From Soehngenia sp. (GTDB taxonomy: Bacteria > Bacillota > Clostridia > Tissierellales > Tissierellaceae), in assembly GCA_024637045.1 (NCBI GenBank), contig JAGXFX010000011.1:1-64000 (forward strand): a stretch of 64,000 nucleotides of DNA, in the 5' to 3' direction. The notes beneath the pieces were generated by a model. That model was not told the origin of the DNA and made no database searches. It saw nothing but the letters and a program-made list of their open reading frames with translations. Below are positions 48,689-57,873 of this stretch, in pieces (positions within the stretch are counted from its first letter, which is position 1; each line of letters starts with the position of its first letter). The translations under genes were made by a program, and so were the position numbers.

Positions 48689-50320
48689 TTAAGGAATCAT
48701 TGATGAAATTTCTTCTCTTGTTGCGGGAGTGATTGCTCCATTGCTCGCTTCAATCTTCTGTAGCATTATGTTGATTACATCTGACATATGAGAATCAGGA
48801 TATCCGTTTACTATTTCCTGAAGGATTTGTTTAGAATTATCTTTGAAGTTTCCAGAATCCTGGTCAAAGACATCTCCTGTCTGGGTCAGATACAACATGG
48901 AGTTCATATAGTTCTCATAAATCTTCAGTACTTCATCTTTAAACTCCGAATAGGCGTATGTGAGTCTAAAGGCTTCAATTTCAAGTATTCTATCTGCCAA
49001 AGACGACTTTTCAATTAAAAGCAGTCCATTGTTCCTGTGTGGTGAAGAAGTTTCCCTGGACATAATTTGAAGATACTTTCGGAATTCATTTGTGGTGTTT
49101 CCTCCAAAGTCATCCACAAATCCACCATAATCAATCTCGTAGTTATATTTTCCGTTTCCAGCCACAAGTAGATAACCAAGATCCAAGTTTCTAATAATCA
49201 TTTCCTTTAGATCAGACTCAGATTGCAGAATCCGTTCTCTGCCAAGGTATTCCTCATCATTAAGTCTTTCTTGTGAGAGTCCATATTTTTCAAAGAAAGA
49301 ATCAAAGGAATAGTTCTTCATGTACTTTGAAAACAGAGTCGCTACATCAAGACTTCGGTAGCTTTTATTTACCTGAAGTGAAAAGATGTGCTCTTTAAGT
49401 TTATCTGTTACTTCTATGGCTGAATAATTGTCAAGGTTGTTAATAAGATAATTCCTGTAACCAGCATTTCCAGGATAAGTTTCTTCAATAGGCATTGCCG
49501 AGATTAGAGATTCCTCGTTCTCGTTCATAATGCCGTATTCCTGAGGAGCTTCCATCATCTTTGACTCTCTGGGGGTAGCTGCTATCATAGTATCTTCAGA
49601 GGCTTTCTCTGTCATGTTGATAACATCAGCACTGTCGTTGCCATTCCATTTGTACCATAATTCTATCGTGTCAGCTTCAGAAGGTTTATCAGCAGTGGTT
49701 TCCGGGTCAATTGAATATATGTTGAATTCAAGTATTCCATCTCCATCTATGTCCATGATACTATTTGATGTTGTAACTGAAAAGAGGTTTACTTTTTTGG
49801 GGTTTAGTATACTCTTAAGGATTCCCTCTTCAAGGATAAACCCATATGTGACTCCAGCTTTGGAGCCAACCTGGTTACTTAATAGTATTCCTCTGACACT
49901 CTCGCTTATATTTCCGATTTTTAGAAGATAATTTGTATTGTCGTAATTCATTGGGACTTTATCTGTCAAAACATATGATGAAGAGTCATACCTATAGACT
50001 AAAAGAGATCCCTGGTCATCGATATTTTCTGGATTTCTTTGAATATACATAGCTATTTCAGGGATCTCATCACCAGTAAGGTCGCCGATAGCGTAATGTC
50101 CTTCAGTTATATCAACTTCAGGATTTATTTGGAGCAAGTAGCCCTCTATTTTATTTCTCGTGAATTCTGATTCCAAGAGAGAATCGTCAAACGGAAAGAA
50201 ACTTTCAATAGAATCTTCAGCTGTCATAGTATTCATATCTTGGCTAGAATTTCCGCATCCCGACAGGATTATTCCAAATAAAATTGTCAGAATCAGAAGA
50301 GAATATATTTTATTGTTCAT
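48689..50320 (-). CDS. Hypothetical lipoprotein with VCBS-like motifs
   Basis: A 543-residue lipoprotein: signal peptide with the lipobox ILSGC at residues 18-22. Two acidic Ca-loop-like motifs, IGDLTGDEIPEIAMYI (about 83-98) and IMDIDGDGILEFNIYSI (about 193-209), recall FG-GAP/VCBS repeats, as in the 33345 gene. The C-terminal half (290-540) is helical, polar and unrecognised. ATG 50320 follows AGAAAGGGGTC. It is a single gene. Probable extracytoplasmic binding or sensing role, not assignable further. Confidence 0.75.
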   Translation of the reverse strand: MNNKIYSLLILTILFGIILSGCGNSSQDMNTMTAEDSIESFFPFDDSLLESEFTRNKIEGYLLQINPEVDITEGHYAIGDLTGDEIPEIAMYIQRNPENIDDQGSLLVYRYDSSSYVLTDKVPMNYDNTNYLLKIGNISESVRGILLSNQVGSKAGVTYGFILEEGILKSILNPKKVNLFSVTTSNSIMDIDGDGILEFNIYSIDPETTADKPSEADTIELWYKWNGNDSADVINMTEKASEDTMIAATPRESKMMEAPQEYGIMNENEESLISAMPIEETYPGNAGYRNYLINNLDNYSAIEVTDKLKEHIFSLQVNKSYRSLDVATLFSKYMKNYSFDSFFEKYGLSQERLNDEEYLGRERILQSESDLKEMIIRNLDLGYLLVAGNGKYNYEIDYGGFVDDFGGNTTNEFRKYLQIMSRETSSPHRNNGLLLIEKSSLADRILEIEAFRLTYAYSEFKDEVLKIYENYMNSMLYLTQTGDVFDQDSGNFKDNSKQILQEIVNGYPDSHMSDVINIMLQKIEASNGAITPATREEISSMIP

Positions 50321-50457
50321 AATTTGACCCCTTTCTCTTTATCATTATATAAAAAAAACCTTCCTAGTGTGTAACAATCAGGTTACAGAAATCCCGTAAT
50401 TGACAGACTATTCATGGATTGTTACTATGAAAGAACAAGAGTAGAGGAGGTAATATT

Positions 50458-51102
50458 ATGCTGCTGAAGGAACTTAGAGAAAAGGTAGTCGAATACGGGA
50501 AAATGTTGATAGAAAGGAATCTTACAACAGGAACAGGCGGAAATATCAGTATATATAACAGAGACTCTGGACTTATGGCAATCAGTCCATCTGGTCTTGA
50601 TTACATGGAAACAAGAGCCCAGGATATTGTTGTGATGAATCTTGATGGGGATGTAATTGATGGGGACAGGAAACCCTCTTCAGAGTATGAGCTTCACAGG
50701 ATATTCTACAAAGAAAGAGAAGATATTTCAGCATTGGTACATACGCATTCCATATATGCAACGACAATAGCATGCATGAATTGGGATTTGCCGCCGGTTC
50801 ATTACATGATTGCAGTTGCAGGAGATAATGTCAGATGTGCTGAGTATGCAACTTTTGGTACAAAAGATCTTGCCGAGAATGCACTGGAAGGAATGCGTGA
50901 TAGTAAGGCGGTTCTTTTGGCCAATCACGGAATGCTGGCTGGAGCTGGTACGATTGAACAGGCATTTAAGATAGCTGAGGATATTGAGTTTTGTGCTGAA
51001 ATTTACTTTAGAACCAAATCCATGGGTGAGCCGGTGTTGATTCAGCCGGATGAGATGCAGAGGATGAGGGAGAAGTTCAAGACATATGGGCAGGGGAAAT
51101 GA
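50458..51102 (+). CDS. Class II aldolase (L-fuculose-phosphate aldolase-like)
   Basis: A 214-residue zinc aldolase/epimerase of the FucA/AraD/adducin family. GTGGNISIYN (about 25-34) binds phosphate. Glu76 with His95, His97 and His158 correspond to the catalytic Glu and zinc ligands of E. coli FucA (E73, H92, H94, H155). Likely reaction: retro-aldol cleavage of a ketose 1-phosphate to dihydroxyacetone phosphate and an aldehyde. With no sugar genes nearby the substrate is open; salvage of 5-deoxyribose or of thiosugars from SAM by-products is another possibility. ATG 50458 follows AGAGGAGGTAAT. Confidence 0.88.
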   Translation: MLLKELREKVVEYGKMLIERNLTTGTGGNISIYNRDSGLMAISPSGLDYMETRAQDIVVMNLDGDVIDGDRKPSSEYELHRIFYKEREDISALVHTHSIYATTIACMNWDLPPVHYMIAVAGDNVRCAEYATFGTKDLAENALEGMRDSKAVLLANHGMLAGAGTIEQAFKIAEDIEFCAEIYFRTKSMGEPVLIQPDEMQRMREKFKTYGQGK

Positions 51103-51461
51103 TAATTCTCAATTCACAATGCACAATGAACAATGAACAATGGAAAGCGGATAGTAAACAAATAATAACGAATAATCAAAAGTAAGCAATTCACAATTAA
51201 AACATTAAGATATATCGTCTCGACGGTATAGTGGATATCTATAACCACAAATTTCAACCCGAACAATTGTGAATCGTGAATTGAGAATTGTGAATTGATT
51301 ATATTTGGTTACAAAAAGGTTAAAATTTCAACAAAAATCAAAGATTATCACAATATTATAACAAAATGTGTTAAAATAAATACGAACATACTATGATGAT
51401 TAATTCCATGGTTAAAGTGGAATAGGTCGTAAAAGTTACATTAGAAAAGGAGAGATTTAAT
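51103..51461. other. Non-coding region bounded by inverted AT-rich repeats
   Basis: AATTCTCAATTCACAAT (51104-51120) plus CACAATGAACAATGAACAATGG follows the aldolase stop. The reverse-oriented unit CGTGAATTGAGAATT (51275-51289), within a longer GTGAAT-rich tract, closes a segment of about 190 bp. The same units occur near 22300 and 37790. The remainder is AT-rich leader for the secreted protein with a TTAAAAT-like -10 at about 51370. Confidence 0.6.
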
Positions 51462-52709
51462 ATGAAGAAAGTATTATTGGCTTTAATTCTAGTTGTAGCC
51501 TTGTTATCAACCAGCGTTGCATCAGCTGCTCCAGCGACACCAGCCGGAGAGTACTGGGAAGATATAAAGGTTATGTACGATGAATGGGTAGCAATGGAAG
51601 GCGAATCAGAAATAAAAATTACACTTACAGTTCCAGAAGAAGAACCAATGGTGTTTAATGTGAATCTTAAGTCAGCCGGAAATTTGGAAAACATGACTGC
51701 TTGGATGGAAATTGTTATTACAACTGATGATCCAGAGCTTGAGATTCCAGTAATTCATATGATTACACAGGGATCAGACATGTACTTGAACACAGAAATC
51801 GTTAAGTTTATCGCTGAAAAGATGGAAATGGGCGATGCGGTTCAAATCGAAGAAGAATATGTAATGCTCCAAAGTGGAGAAGGAGTTCCACAGGTAGACA
51901 AGCAGTACCTTCTTGAAATCCTCGAGTTTGTTGAGGGAATGGAACTTGATTTTGAATTTGACATTACAAAAGAAGACGATACATATACCCTTAACATTGA
52001 TTCAGACCAGTTGATTGATCTATTTGCTGCATATATGCAATTTTCATTGAAAAACTCAGCTGAACTGATGGAGCTTACAGGTCAGGAAATGGAAGTTGAG
52101 CTTACTGAAGAAGAAATGGAGCAGGCACTAGCAATGTATGAGGAAGTATTCGTTCCAATGCTGGAAACTGCAAGAGAAGCAATAAAGGGAAGCTATTATA
52201 AACAAGTAACTACAATAACAGATGAAACTTACGTGGAAGAAGGTGAATTCTACCTAACTTCGCCAATTGGAGAGATGCTTTTAACAATGGAGTCAACTTC
52301 CAACAGACTAGATGACTATACAGTTGAGATTCCTGAGTCAGTTAAAGTATACACCCAAGAAGATTTGAACAATCTTATTATGGGAAGCATGGCATTTCCT
52401 GAAGAAGGAAGAAACCTTGCAGCGATGATCGATGTTGACAATAATATGTATATGATAATCACAGAAACAGAAGTATTAGAAGGTGAAGTAGAGATAACAA
52501 TTTCAAATGAAGGATTGTCATATATGAGTGTTAAGGATGCCGTTGAAATATTCGGACTTGACATGGAACCTTCTGAAAAATTGATGCATACAAGAGAGTT
52601 GGACAACCACGGATTTGATATTGAGTGGAATGAGCAGCTTAGAATGATAGAAGTTTATGTAGAAATGCCTGAAGTTACAGTAGAAACAATGACTGAAATA
52701 ATGGAATAG
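51462..52709 (+). CDS. Secreted protein with C-terminal stalk-like domain
   Basis: A 415-residue acidic exported protein. The signal peptide (1-22, VLLALILVVALLSTSVASA) has an AXA cleavage site and no lipobox Cys. Residues 30-290 form a repetitive, Glu/Met-rich beta/alpha region (LTGQEMEVELTEEEMEQALAMYEEVF) of unknown family. The last 60 residues (YMSVKDAVEIFGLDM..GFDIEWNEQLRMIEVYVE) resemble the copper amine oxidase-like N-terminal stalk domain used for cell-wall attachment in clostridia. ATG 51462 follows AAAAGGAGAG. It is monocistronic. Confidence 0.75.
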   Translation: MKKVLLALILVVALLSTSVASAAPATPAGEYWEDIKVMYDEWVAMEGESEIKITLTVPEEEPMVFNVNLKSAGNLENMTAWMEIVITTDDPELEIPVIHMITQGSDMYLNTEIVKFIAEKMEMGDAVQIEEEYVMLQSGEGVPQVDKQYLLEILEFVEGMELDFEFDITKEDDTYTLNIDSDQLIDLFAAYMQFSLKNSAELMELTGQEMEVELTEEEMEQALAMYEEVFVPMLETAREAIKGSYYKQVTTITDETYVEEGEFYLTSPIGEMLLTMESTSNRLDDYTVEIPESVKVYTQEDLNNLIMGSMAFPEEGRNLAAMIDVDNNMYMIITETEVLEGEVEITISNEGLSYMSVKDAVEIFGLDMEPSEKLMHTRELDNHGFDIEWNEQLRMIEVYVEMPEVTVETMTEIME

Positions 52710-52724
52710 CATTAAGCAGATAGA

Positions 52725-52750
52725 CCGTCTCTTTAGGAGACGGTTTTTCT
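52725..52750 (+). terminator. Terminator of the secreted protein
   Basis: ACCGTCTC (52725-52732) pairs with GAGACGGT (52738-52745), followed by TTTTTC. Confidence 0.88.
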
Positions 52751-52767
52751 TTGACCAAATTTGCTCT

Positions 52768-52830
52768 TGTCTTATTCTCAAAATAGTAGTAAAATATACT
52801 TGAACACATGAGCAGATATTCATATGAAAG
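52768..52830 (+). promoter_or_regulatory. Promoter and possible operator of cadC-cadA
   Basis: TTGTCT (52768-52773), 17-bp spacer, TAAAAT (52791-52796). The next 30 bases contain imperfect dyads (TTGAAC..TATTCA and ATGAGCAGATATTCAT), a plausible ArsR/CadC site downstream of the -10. Confidence 0.5.
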
Positions 52831-52842
52831 GAGTATACAGAG

Positions 52843-53208
52843 ATGAGCGCTGAAAAAAATATCGCAGTTTGTGACTGTACTGTAATACATGAAGAGACGG
52901 TAAGTAAGGTAAGGGAAAGTATGCCTGAAGAAGGCGTATTGGAAAGATCAGCAGATTTTTTCAAGATAGTTGGAGACAGAACCAGAATAAGGATTCTTCA
53001 TGCTTTGTTCCATTCGGAGATGTGCGTTTGTGACATTGCTGTTTTATTGGATATGAATCAGTCTGCAATATCACACCAGCTAAGGGTGCTTAAACAGTCT
53101 GGTCTTGTTAAGTACAGAAGAGAAGGGAAAATAGTGTTTTATTCCCTTGACGATGAGCATGTAATGAACATTTTGGATCAGGGATTGGTCCATGTAAGTC
53201 ATAATTAA
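52843..53208 (+). CDS. cadC: CadC-type metal-responsive repressor (ArsR/SmtB family)
   Basis: A 121-residue winged-helix repressor. It has the long N-terminal arm of CadC with CDC at residues 10-12, and the alpha-3 metal motif MCVCDIAVLLDM (about residues 64-75). Together these make the thiolate site for Cd, Pb, Zn or Bi seen in CadC. The recognition helix is MNQSAISHQLRVLK. ATG 52843 follows GAAAGGAGTATAC. It is 15 nt upstream of the metal ATPase gene and presumably represses both genes until metal binds. Confidence 0.92.
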   Translation: MSAEKNIAVCDCTVIHEETVSKVRESMPEEGVLERSADFFKIVGDRTRIRILHALFHSEMCVCDIAVLLDMNQSAISHQLRVLKQSGLVKYRREGKIVFYSLDDEHVMNILDQGLVHVSHN

Positions 53209-53223
53209 GATGGAGGCATAAGA

Positions 53224-55344
53224 ATGAATAAAAAAGAATTCTATTTGGAGGGCATGGACTGAGGTAATTGTGCTTCTAGGATAGAAGCAAGAATAAAGCA
53301 ACTTCCGGACGTTTCAGATGCCTCATTGAACTTTATAAGCAAGACCCTGAGTGTACACCATGAAGGTAACTCTAGTGAATTAGGCACACAGGTTAAGAAA
53401 ATAGTCCAGTTCTTTGAACCACACGTCAAGGTTGTGGAAAAGGACAATAATCTTGGTGAAGATTATGATAGCAACGGACATGGACTTGGAAAGCCAAATC
53501 ATGGAACCAAGAATATGAAAAGTGTAATTCTAGGGTCTGTCCTGTTTGCTGCAGCTCTTATACTTCCAGTTGAGGGACTGCCTAAGTTTTTATTATTTCT
53601 CTTGGCGTACTTGCTAGCAGGTGGAGAAGTAATTCTTAGAGCAGTGAGAAATCTTACAAGAGGTCAGGTTTTTGACGAAAATTTTCTAATGACGATAGCT
53701 ACAATCGGAGCATTTGCAATAGGCGAATATCCTGAAGGTGTTGCAGTAATGCTGTTCTACCAGGTTGGAGAGTTTTTCCAGGATTATGCTGTAAATAAAT
53801 CGAGAAAATCAATTGCAGAGTTAATGGACATCAGACCTGATTACGCCAATCTGGCTCAAGGTGATGAAATTACAAAGGTAAACCCTCAAAAGGTTAGAAA
53901 GGGAGATGAAATTGTAGTTCGTCCTGGAGAAAAAGTACCACTAGATGGTGTGATACTCGAAGGAGCATCTTCAATGGATACGGCAGCTCTAACTGGAGAA
54001 TCAATTCCCAGGGATGTAAATATCGGAGAATCCGTATTAAGTGGTTTTATTAACAAACAGGGACTTCTGAGGGTAAAGGTGGAAAAGGAATTCAATGAAT
54101 CGACAGTATCAAAAATTCTAGAGCTCGTTGAAAATGCAGCATCAAAAAAGGCGCCAACAGAAAACTTTATAACCAAATTTGCCAGGTATTATACACCAGT
54201 TGTGGTATTTTTTGCACTGGGTCTTGCTATAATTCCACCACTGGTAATAGAAGGCGCATTATTTTCTGACTGGATCTACAGAGCATTGATATTTCTTGTC
54301 GTATCATGTCCTTGTGCTCTTGTAATATCAATTCCCCTTGGATTCTTTGGTGGAATTGGAGGAGCATCAAGACAGGGTATTCTGGTCAAGGGAGGAAACT
54401 ACCTTGAGGCTTTAAATTCGGTTTCCACAGTTGTGTTTGACAAGACGGGAACTTTGACAGAAGGCAAGTTTCAGGTTGTTGATGTGGTATCATCCGGTGA
54501 AATGTCCGGTGAGGAACTTCTGCATCTTGCAGCCCTTGGAGAAAGTCATTCTTCTCACCCAATTGCTCAGTCTGTAGTTAAAGCAAATAAAACCAAGCTG
54601 GACATGAGCCTTGTAAAAGAATACGAAGAACTAGCGGGACTTGGGGTCATGGCTGAAATAGATGGAAAAAAACTGCTCCTTGGAAATTCATCGCTGTTCA
54701 AGGACGAAGGGATAACGGTAAAAGTAGAGGACAATGGAAAAACCATTATCCATATTGCTGTTGATTCAACGTATCAGGGATATATCCTTATAGCAGATAA
54801 AATAAAATCCAATGCAAAAGAATCAATTAAGAGACTGAAGGAACGCGGAGTAGAAAATGTCGTAATGCTAACCGGTGACAGGGAACAAGTTGCACTGCAG
54901 GTGGCTGAAGATCTTGGAATTGACAAGGTCTACTCAGAGCTGCTTCCACAGGATAAAGTGGCTGCAATAGAAGAATTGACGGATGGTCTTCAAAAAAACA
55001 AGAAGCTGATTTTTGTTGGCGATGGAATAAACGATGCCCCTGTGCTTGCAAGGGCTGATATAGGAGTAGCAATGGGGGCTCTTGGCTCTGATGCGGCAAT
55101 AGAGGCAGCTGACATTGTTCTTATGACAGATGAGCTTACAAAGCTTCCTGTAGCTCTTGACATTGCATCCTGGACGAAAAGAATCGTATGGCAGAATATC
55201 ATTTTTGCTCTGGGGGTCAAAGGAATTGTATTGATTATGGGAGCTGCAGGGATGGCAACCATGTGGGAAGCAGTATTTGCAGATGTCGGGGTGGCATTGA
55301 TTGCAGTCCTTAATGCCATGAGAGTCATGAGATACAAAGTTTGA
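53224..55344 (+). CDS. cadA: Heavy-metal P-type ATPase, probable selenoprotein (Sec13)
   Basis: An exporter of Cd/Zn/Pb-type ions across the cell membrane. ATG 53224 has GGAGG 7 nt upstream. Codons 1-12 read MNKKEFYLEGMD, then TGA 53260-53262, then GNCASRIEARIKQLPDV in the same frame, an HMA domain whose usual GMDCxxC first Cys is the TGA. No other stop occurs down to 55344. Reading it as selenocysteine gives 706 residues. The ATPase core is complete: TGES, SCPCALVIS, DKTGTLTEG, HP (SHSSHPIAQ) and GDGINDAPVLARADIGVAMG. TGA is an ordinary stop elsewhere here (recD2, tsaE, the aldolase), so it is not a Trp codon. A nonsense mutation or translation restart at a later codon (for example 53518) remains possible. 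Confidence 0.82.
53260..53289 (+). promoter_or_regulatory. Candidate bacterial SECIS element after TGA
   Basis: TGA 53260-53262 is followed by TGCTTCTA (53271-53278), loop GGA (53279-53281) and TAGAAGCA (53282-53289), an 8-bp perfect stem. The distance from the TGA to the loop is 16 nt and the loop begins with G. Both fit the known rules for bacterial SECIS hairpins (loop 3-14 nt, a G in its first two bases, 16-37 nt spacing). Confidence 0.75.
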
Positions 55345-55352
55345 AAAGAGTC

Positions 55353-55381
55353 TTGACAAAGATGGAGAAAGAGAATAAGAT
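55353..55381 (+). promoter_or_regulatory. Promoter of metY S-box transcript
   Basis: TTGACA (55353-55358), 17-bp spacer, TAAGAT (55376-55381). Confidence 0.75.
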
Positions 55382-55412
55382 AGACTGAAATATTAAAATT
55401 TAATAATTGTGA

Positions 55413-55562
55413 CTTATCAAGAGAAGTGGAGGGAATGGCCCTGTGAAACTTCGGCAACCTACGCATGTGCGCAAGGTGCCAATTCCAACAGTGTACAATG
55501 TGTACTGGAAGATAAGAAGAAAAGGTATCCACCGCTTCTTATTGAAGCGGTTTTATTTTTTT
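55413..55562 (+). promoter_or_regulatory. SAM-I riboswitch with terminator, upstream of metY-metA
   Basis: Aptamer 55413-55516: P1 CTTATC/GATAAG, core GAAGTGGAGGGAATGGCC, CTGTGAAACTTCGGCAACC, GGTGCCAATTCC and GTGTACTGGAAGAT. Terminator ACCGCTTC-ttatt-GAAGCGGT plus TTTATTTTTTT (55531-55562). ATAAGAAG (55512-55519) can pair with CTTCTTAT (55535-55542) as antiterminator. High SAM should stop transcription. Confidence 0.96.
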
Positions 55563-55594
55563 GATTGACGAGTTGCAGTTAGGAGGAGGATGAC

Positions 55595-56878
55595 ATGAAA
55601 AATTATTCAGTGGAAACACAATGCGTTCAGGGAACATACAAACCAGCTTCAGGCCAGCCGAGGGTGTTGCCCATAGTTCAGAGCACCACATATCAGTACT
55701 ATGATTCTGATGATGTGGCAGATCTGTTTGACCTTAAGAGTGCCGAGCATATGTACTCCAGAATCAGCAATCCTACAGTTGCTGAGTTTGAAAACAAGAT
55801 GGCTCTTCTTGAAGGCGGAGTGGGAGCTGTTGCTGCTTCGTCAGGCCAGGCTGCAACTACACTGGCTATACTAAATATCTGTAATGCAGGGGACCATATA
55901 ATTGCCGCATCAACAATTTATGGGGGGACGTTCAACCTTTTGGGTGTAACTCTTAAAAAGCTTGGAATCGAAGTAACCTTTGTCGACCCTGAAGCAACGC
56001 TCCAGGAAATAGCAGCAGCAGGTAAAGACAACACAAAGGCGGTATTTGGAGAGACAATCGGAAATCCAGGACTTAATATACTGGATTTTGAAAAGTTCAG
56101 CGAGGTTGCGAAAACTTTGGATGTTCCATTTATTGTGGATAATACTTTGGCAACGCCGATATTGTGCAAGCCATTTGAACATGGTGTGGATATAATAATT
56201 CACTCGGCAACAAAGTACACTGATGGTCATGCAACAAGTGTTGGAGGTATAGTTATTGATGGAGGAAGCTTCAACTGGGACAATGGTAAATTTCCAGAAC
56301 TGGTGGAACCTGATCCAAGCTACCATGGAATAAGCTATGTTAAGGATTTTGGCGCAGCTGCATATATAACAAAAGCAAGAGTTCAACTGTTAAGGGATTT
56401 TGGGATGACCTTGAGTCCGTTCAGTGCTTTCTTGTTCCACCTTGGATTGGAAACACTTCACTTAAGAATGGAGAGACACTGTGAGAATGCATTTAATCTG
56501 GCAAAGTTTATTGAGAGCCATCCTGGAGTGCAGTGGGTTAATTATCCATTTCTTGAATCTCACAAAACATATGATACCGCAAAGAAATATCTTAAAGGAG
56601 GAAGTGGAATTCTAACCTTTGGAATAAAGGGAGGCGCACAGGCAGGCAAGGAACTTGTAAAACATTTGGATTTGACAGCCCTTGTAGTACATTTGGGAGA
56701 TTTGAGAACCAGCATACTGCATCCTGCAAGCACCACCCACAGACAGCTCACAGAAGAGCAGCAGATTAAGGCGGGTGTAAGTCCCGATTTGATAAGGGTC
56801 TCGGTTGGCATAGAGAATATTAAGGACATAATAGCTGACTTTGATTATGCCATAACTCAGGTAACTAAAGACATTTAA
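55595..56878 (+). CDS. metY: O-acetylhomoserine sulfhydrylase
   Basis: A PLP enzyme joining O-acetylhomoserine and sulfide to give homocysteine. The 427 residues start YSVETQCVQGTYKPASGQPRV. The Tyr/Arg pair in YSRISNPT, the SSGQAATTLAIL region, and the PLP lysine in IIHSATKYTDGHATSVGG (about residue 205) identify the Cys/Met metabolism family. VHLGDLRTSILHPASTTH near the C-terminus is typical of MetY. ATG 55595 follows AGGAGGAGG. It is directly followed (16 nt) by metA, the enzyme that makes its substrate. Confidence 0.95.
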   Translation: MKNYSVETQCVQGTYKPASGQPRVLPIVQSTTYQYYDSDDVADLFDLKSAEHMYSRISNPTVAEFENKMALLEGGVGAVAASSGQAATTLAILNICNAGDHIIAASTIYGGTFNLLGVTLKKLGIEVTFVDPEATLQEIAAAGKDNTKAVFGETIGNPGLNILDFEKFSEVAKTLDVPFIVDNTLATPILCKPFEHGVDIIIHSATKYTDGHATSVGGIVIDGGSFNWDNGKFPELVEPDPSYHGISYVKDFGAAAYITKARVQLLRDFGMTLSPFSAFLFHLGLETLHLRMERHCENAFNLAKFIESHPGVQWVNYPFLESHKTYDTAKKYLKGGSGILTFGIKGGAQAGKELVKHLDLTALVVHLGDLRTSILHPASTTHRQLTEEQQIKAGVSPDLIRVSVGIENIKDIIADFDYAITQVTKDI

Positions 56879-56894
56879 GGGAGGAGGATGACAT

Positions 56895-57821
56895 ATGCCA
56901 GTTGTAATTCCGGGATCCCTCCCGGCTTATGATATATTGAAGAATGAAAAAATATTTGTAATGGAGGATGCTAGAGCTTATGGGCAGGATATACGACCAC
57001 TTGAAGTTTGCATAGTCAACCTTATGCCAACAAAGATTGAGACTGAGACACAACTTATCAGGATGCTTGCCAACACGCCACTTCAAATAAATATTCACCT
57101 CGTTCATATGAAATCACATGAATCAAGAAACACCAGACAGGATCACCTTGATAACTTTTACCTTACACTTGAGGATATTAGGAACAAAAAGTTTGACGGG
57201 ATGATTATTACAGGAGCACCTGTTGAAAACCTGCCCTATGAGGAAGTAGACTACTGGGAAGAGCTTGTCCAGTTGATGGAATACTCCAAAAGGAATGTAT
57301 TCAGCACATTGCATATTTGCTGGGGAGCACAGGCGGCGCTGTATTATCACTTTGGCCTTAAGAGAAGGTTTATGGACAAAAAGCTCTTTGGCGTTTTCAA
57401 GCATCGAGTTACATCTGTGGGTGGAAGACTGATGAGAGGATTTGACGATTCGTTTTGTGCGCCTCACTCTAGATACACACAAATTGACAAGGAGGAGTTT
57501 GAAAAAATTTCGGGAATGAGAATTCTTGCTGAATCAGAAGAAGCAGGAGTTCATATTTCATCGATTTCAAACAGAAGACAGATCTTTGTTCAGGGGCATG
57601 GAGAATATGACAGGGAAACGTTGAAGAAGGAATATGAAAGAGATCTAAGAAAAGGTATCAACGAGATTCCAGTGAACTATTTCGACGGAGACAATCCGGT
57701 CGGCGATATAGAAGTTAAATGGAAAAGTCACTCTCAATTATTGTTTTCAAACTGGTTGAACTATTGTGTATACCAGGAAACTCCTTATATCATTGAAGAA
57801 ATGGAGCCGCTGATATATTAA
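56895..57821 (+). CDS. metA: Homoserine O-acetyltransferase (MetA family)
   Basis: Activates homoserine for methionine synthesis. The 308 residues match MetA. Catalytic residues by direct count are Cys142 (HICWGAQAA), His235 and Glu237 (QGHGEYD). Residue 111 is Glu (TGAPVENLP), which in this family marks acetyl-CoA rather than succinyl-CoA as donor and fits the neighbouring O-acetylhomoserine sulfhydrylase. ATG 56895 follows GGGAGGAGG. It is co-transcribed with metY under the SAM-I riboswitch. Confidence 0.95.
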   Translation: MPVVIPGSLPAYDILKNEKIFVMEDARAYGQDIRPLEVCIVNLMPTKIETETQLIRMLANTPLQINIHLVHMKSHESRNTRQDHLDNFYLTLEDIRNKKFDGMIITGAPVENLPYEEVDYWEELVQLMEYSKRNVFSTLHICWGAQAALYYHFGLKRRFMDKKLFGVFKHRVTSVGGRLMRGFDDSFCAPHSRYTQIDKEEFEKISGMRILAESEEAGVHISSISNRRQIFVQGHGEYDRETLKKEYERDLRKGINEIPVNYFDGDNPVGDIEVKWKSHSQLLFSNWLNYCVYQETPYIIEEMEPLIY

Positions 57822-57825
57822 TACA

Positions 57826-57861
57826 AAAAAAAGAAAATCCCTGAGCTAAAGCTCAGGGATT
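57826..57861 (-). terminator. Terminator of csp (shared with metA)
   Basis: AATCCCTGAGCT (57836-57847) pairs with AGCTCAGGGATT (57850-57861). On the minus strand a TTTTCTTTTTTTT tract follows, so it chiefly ends the cold-shock transcript; it may also end metA. Confidence 0.88.
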
Positions 57862-57873
57862 AATATTCGTTAA

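Noticed and set aside
53224-53262. TGA read as tryptophan (alternative genetic code)
   Set aside because: TGA ends several genes here (recD2, tsaE, the class II aldolase) and prfB has a functional RF2 frameshift site, so TGA is a normal stop in this organism.
53224-55344. cadA as a nonsense-mutated pseudogene
   Set aside because: The TGA falls exactly on the first Cys of the metal motif, the frame is otherwise intact, codon 16 Cys is kept and a fitting SECIS-like hairpin follows. A chance nonsense mutation with all these features is less likely.
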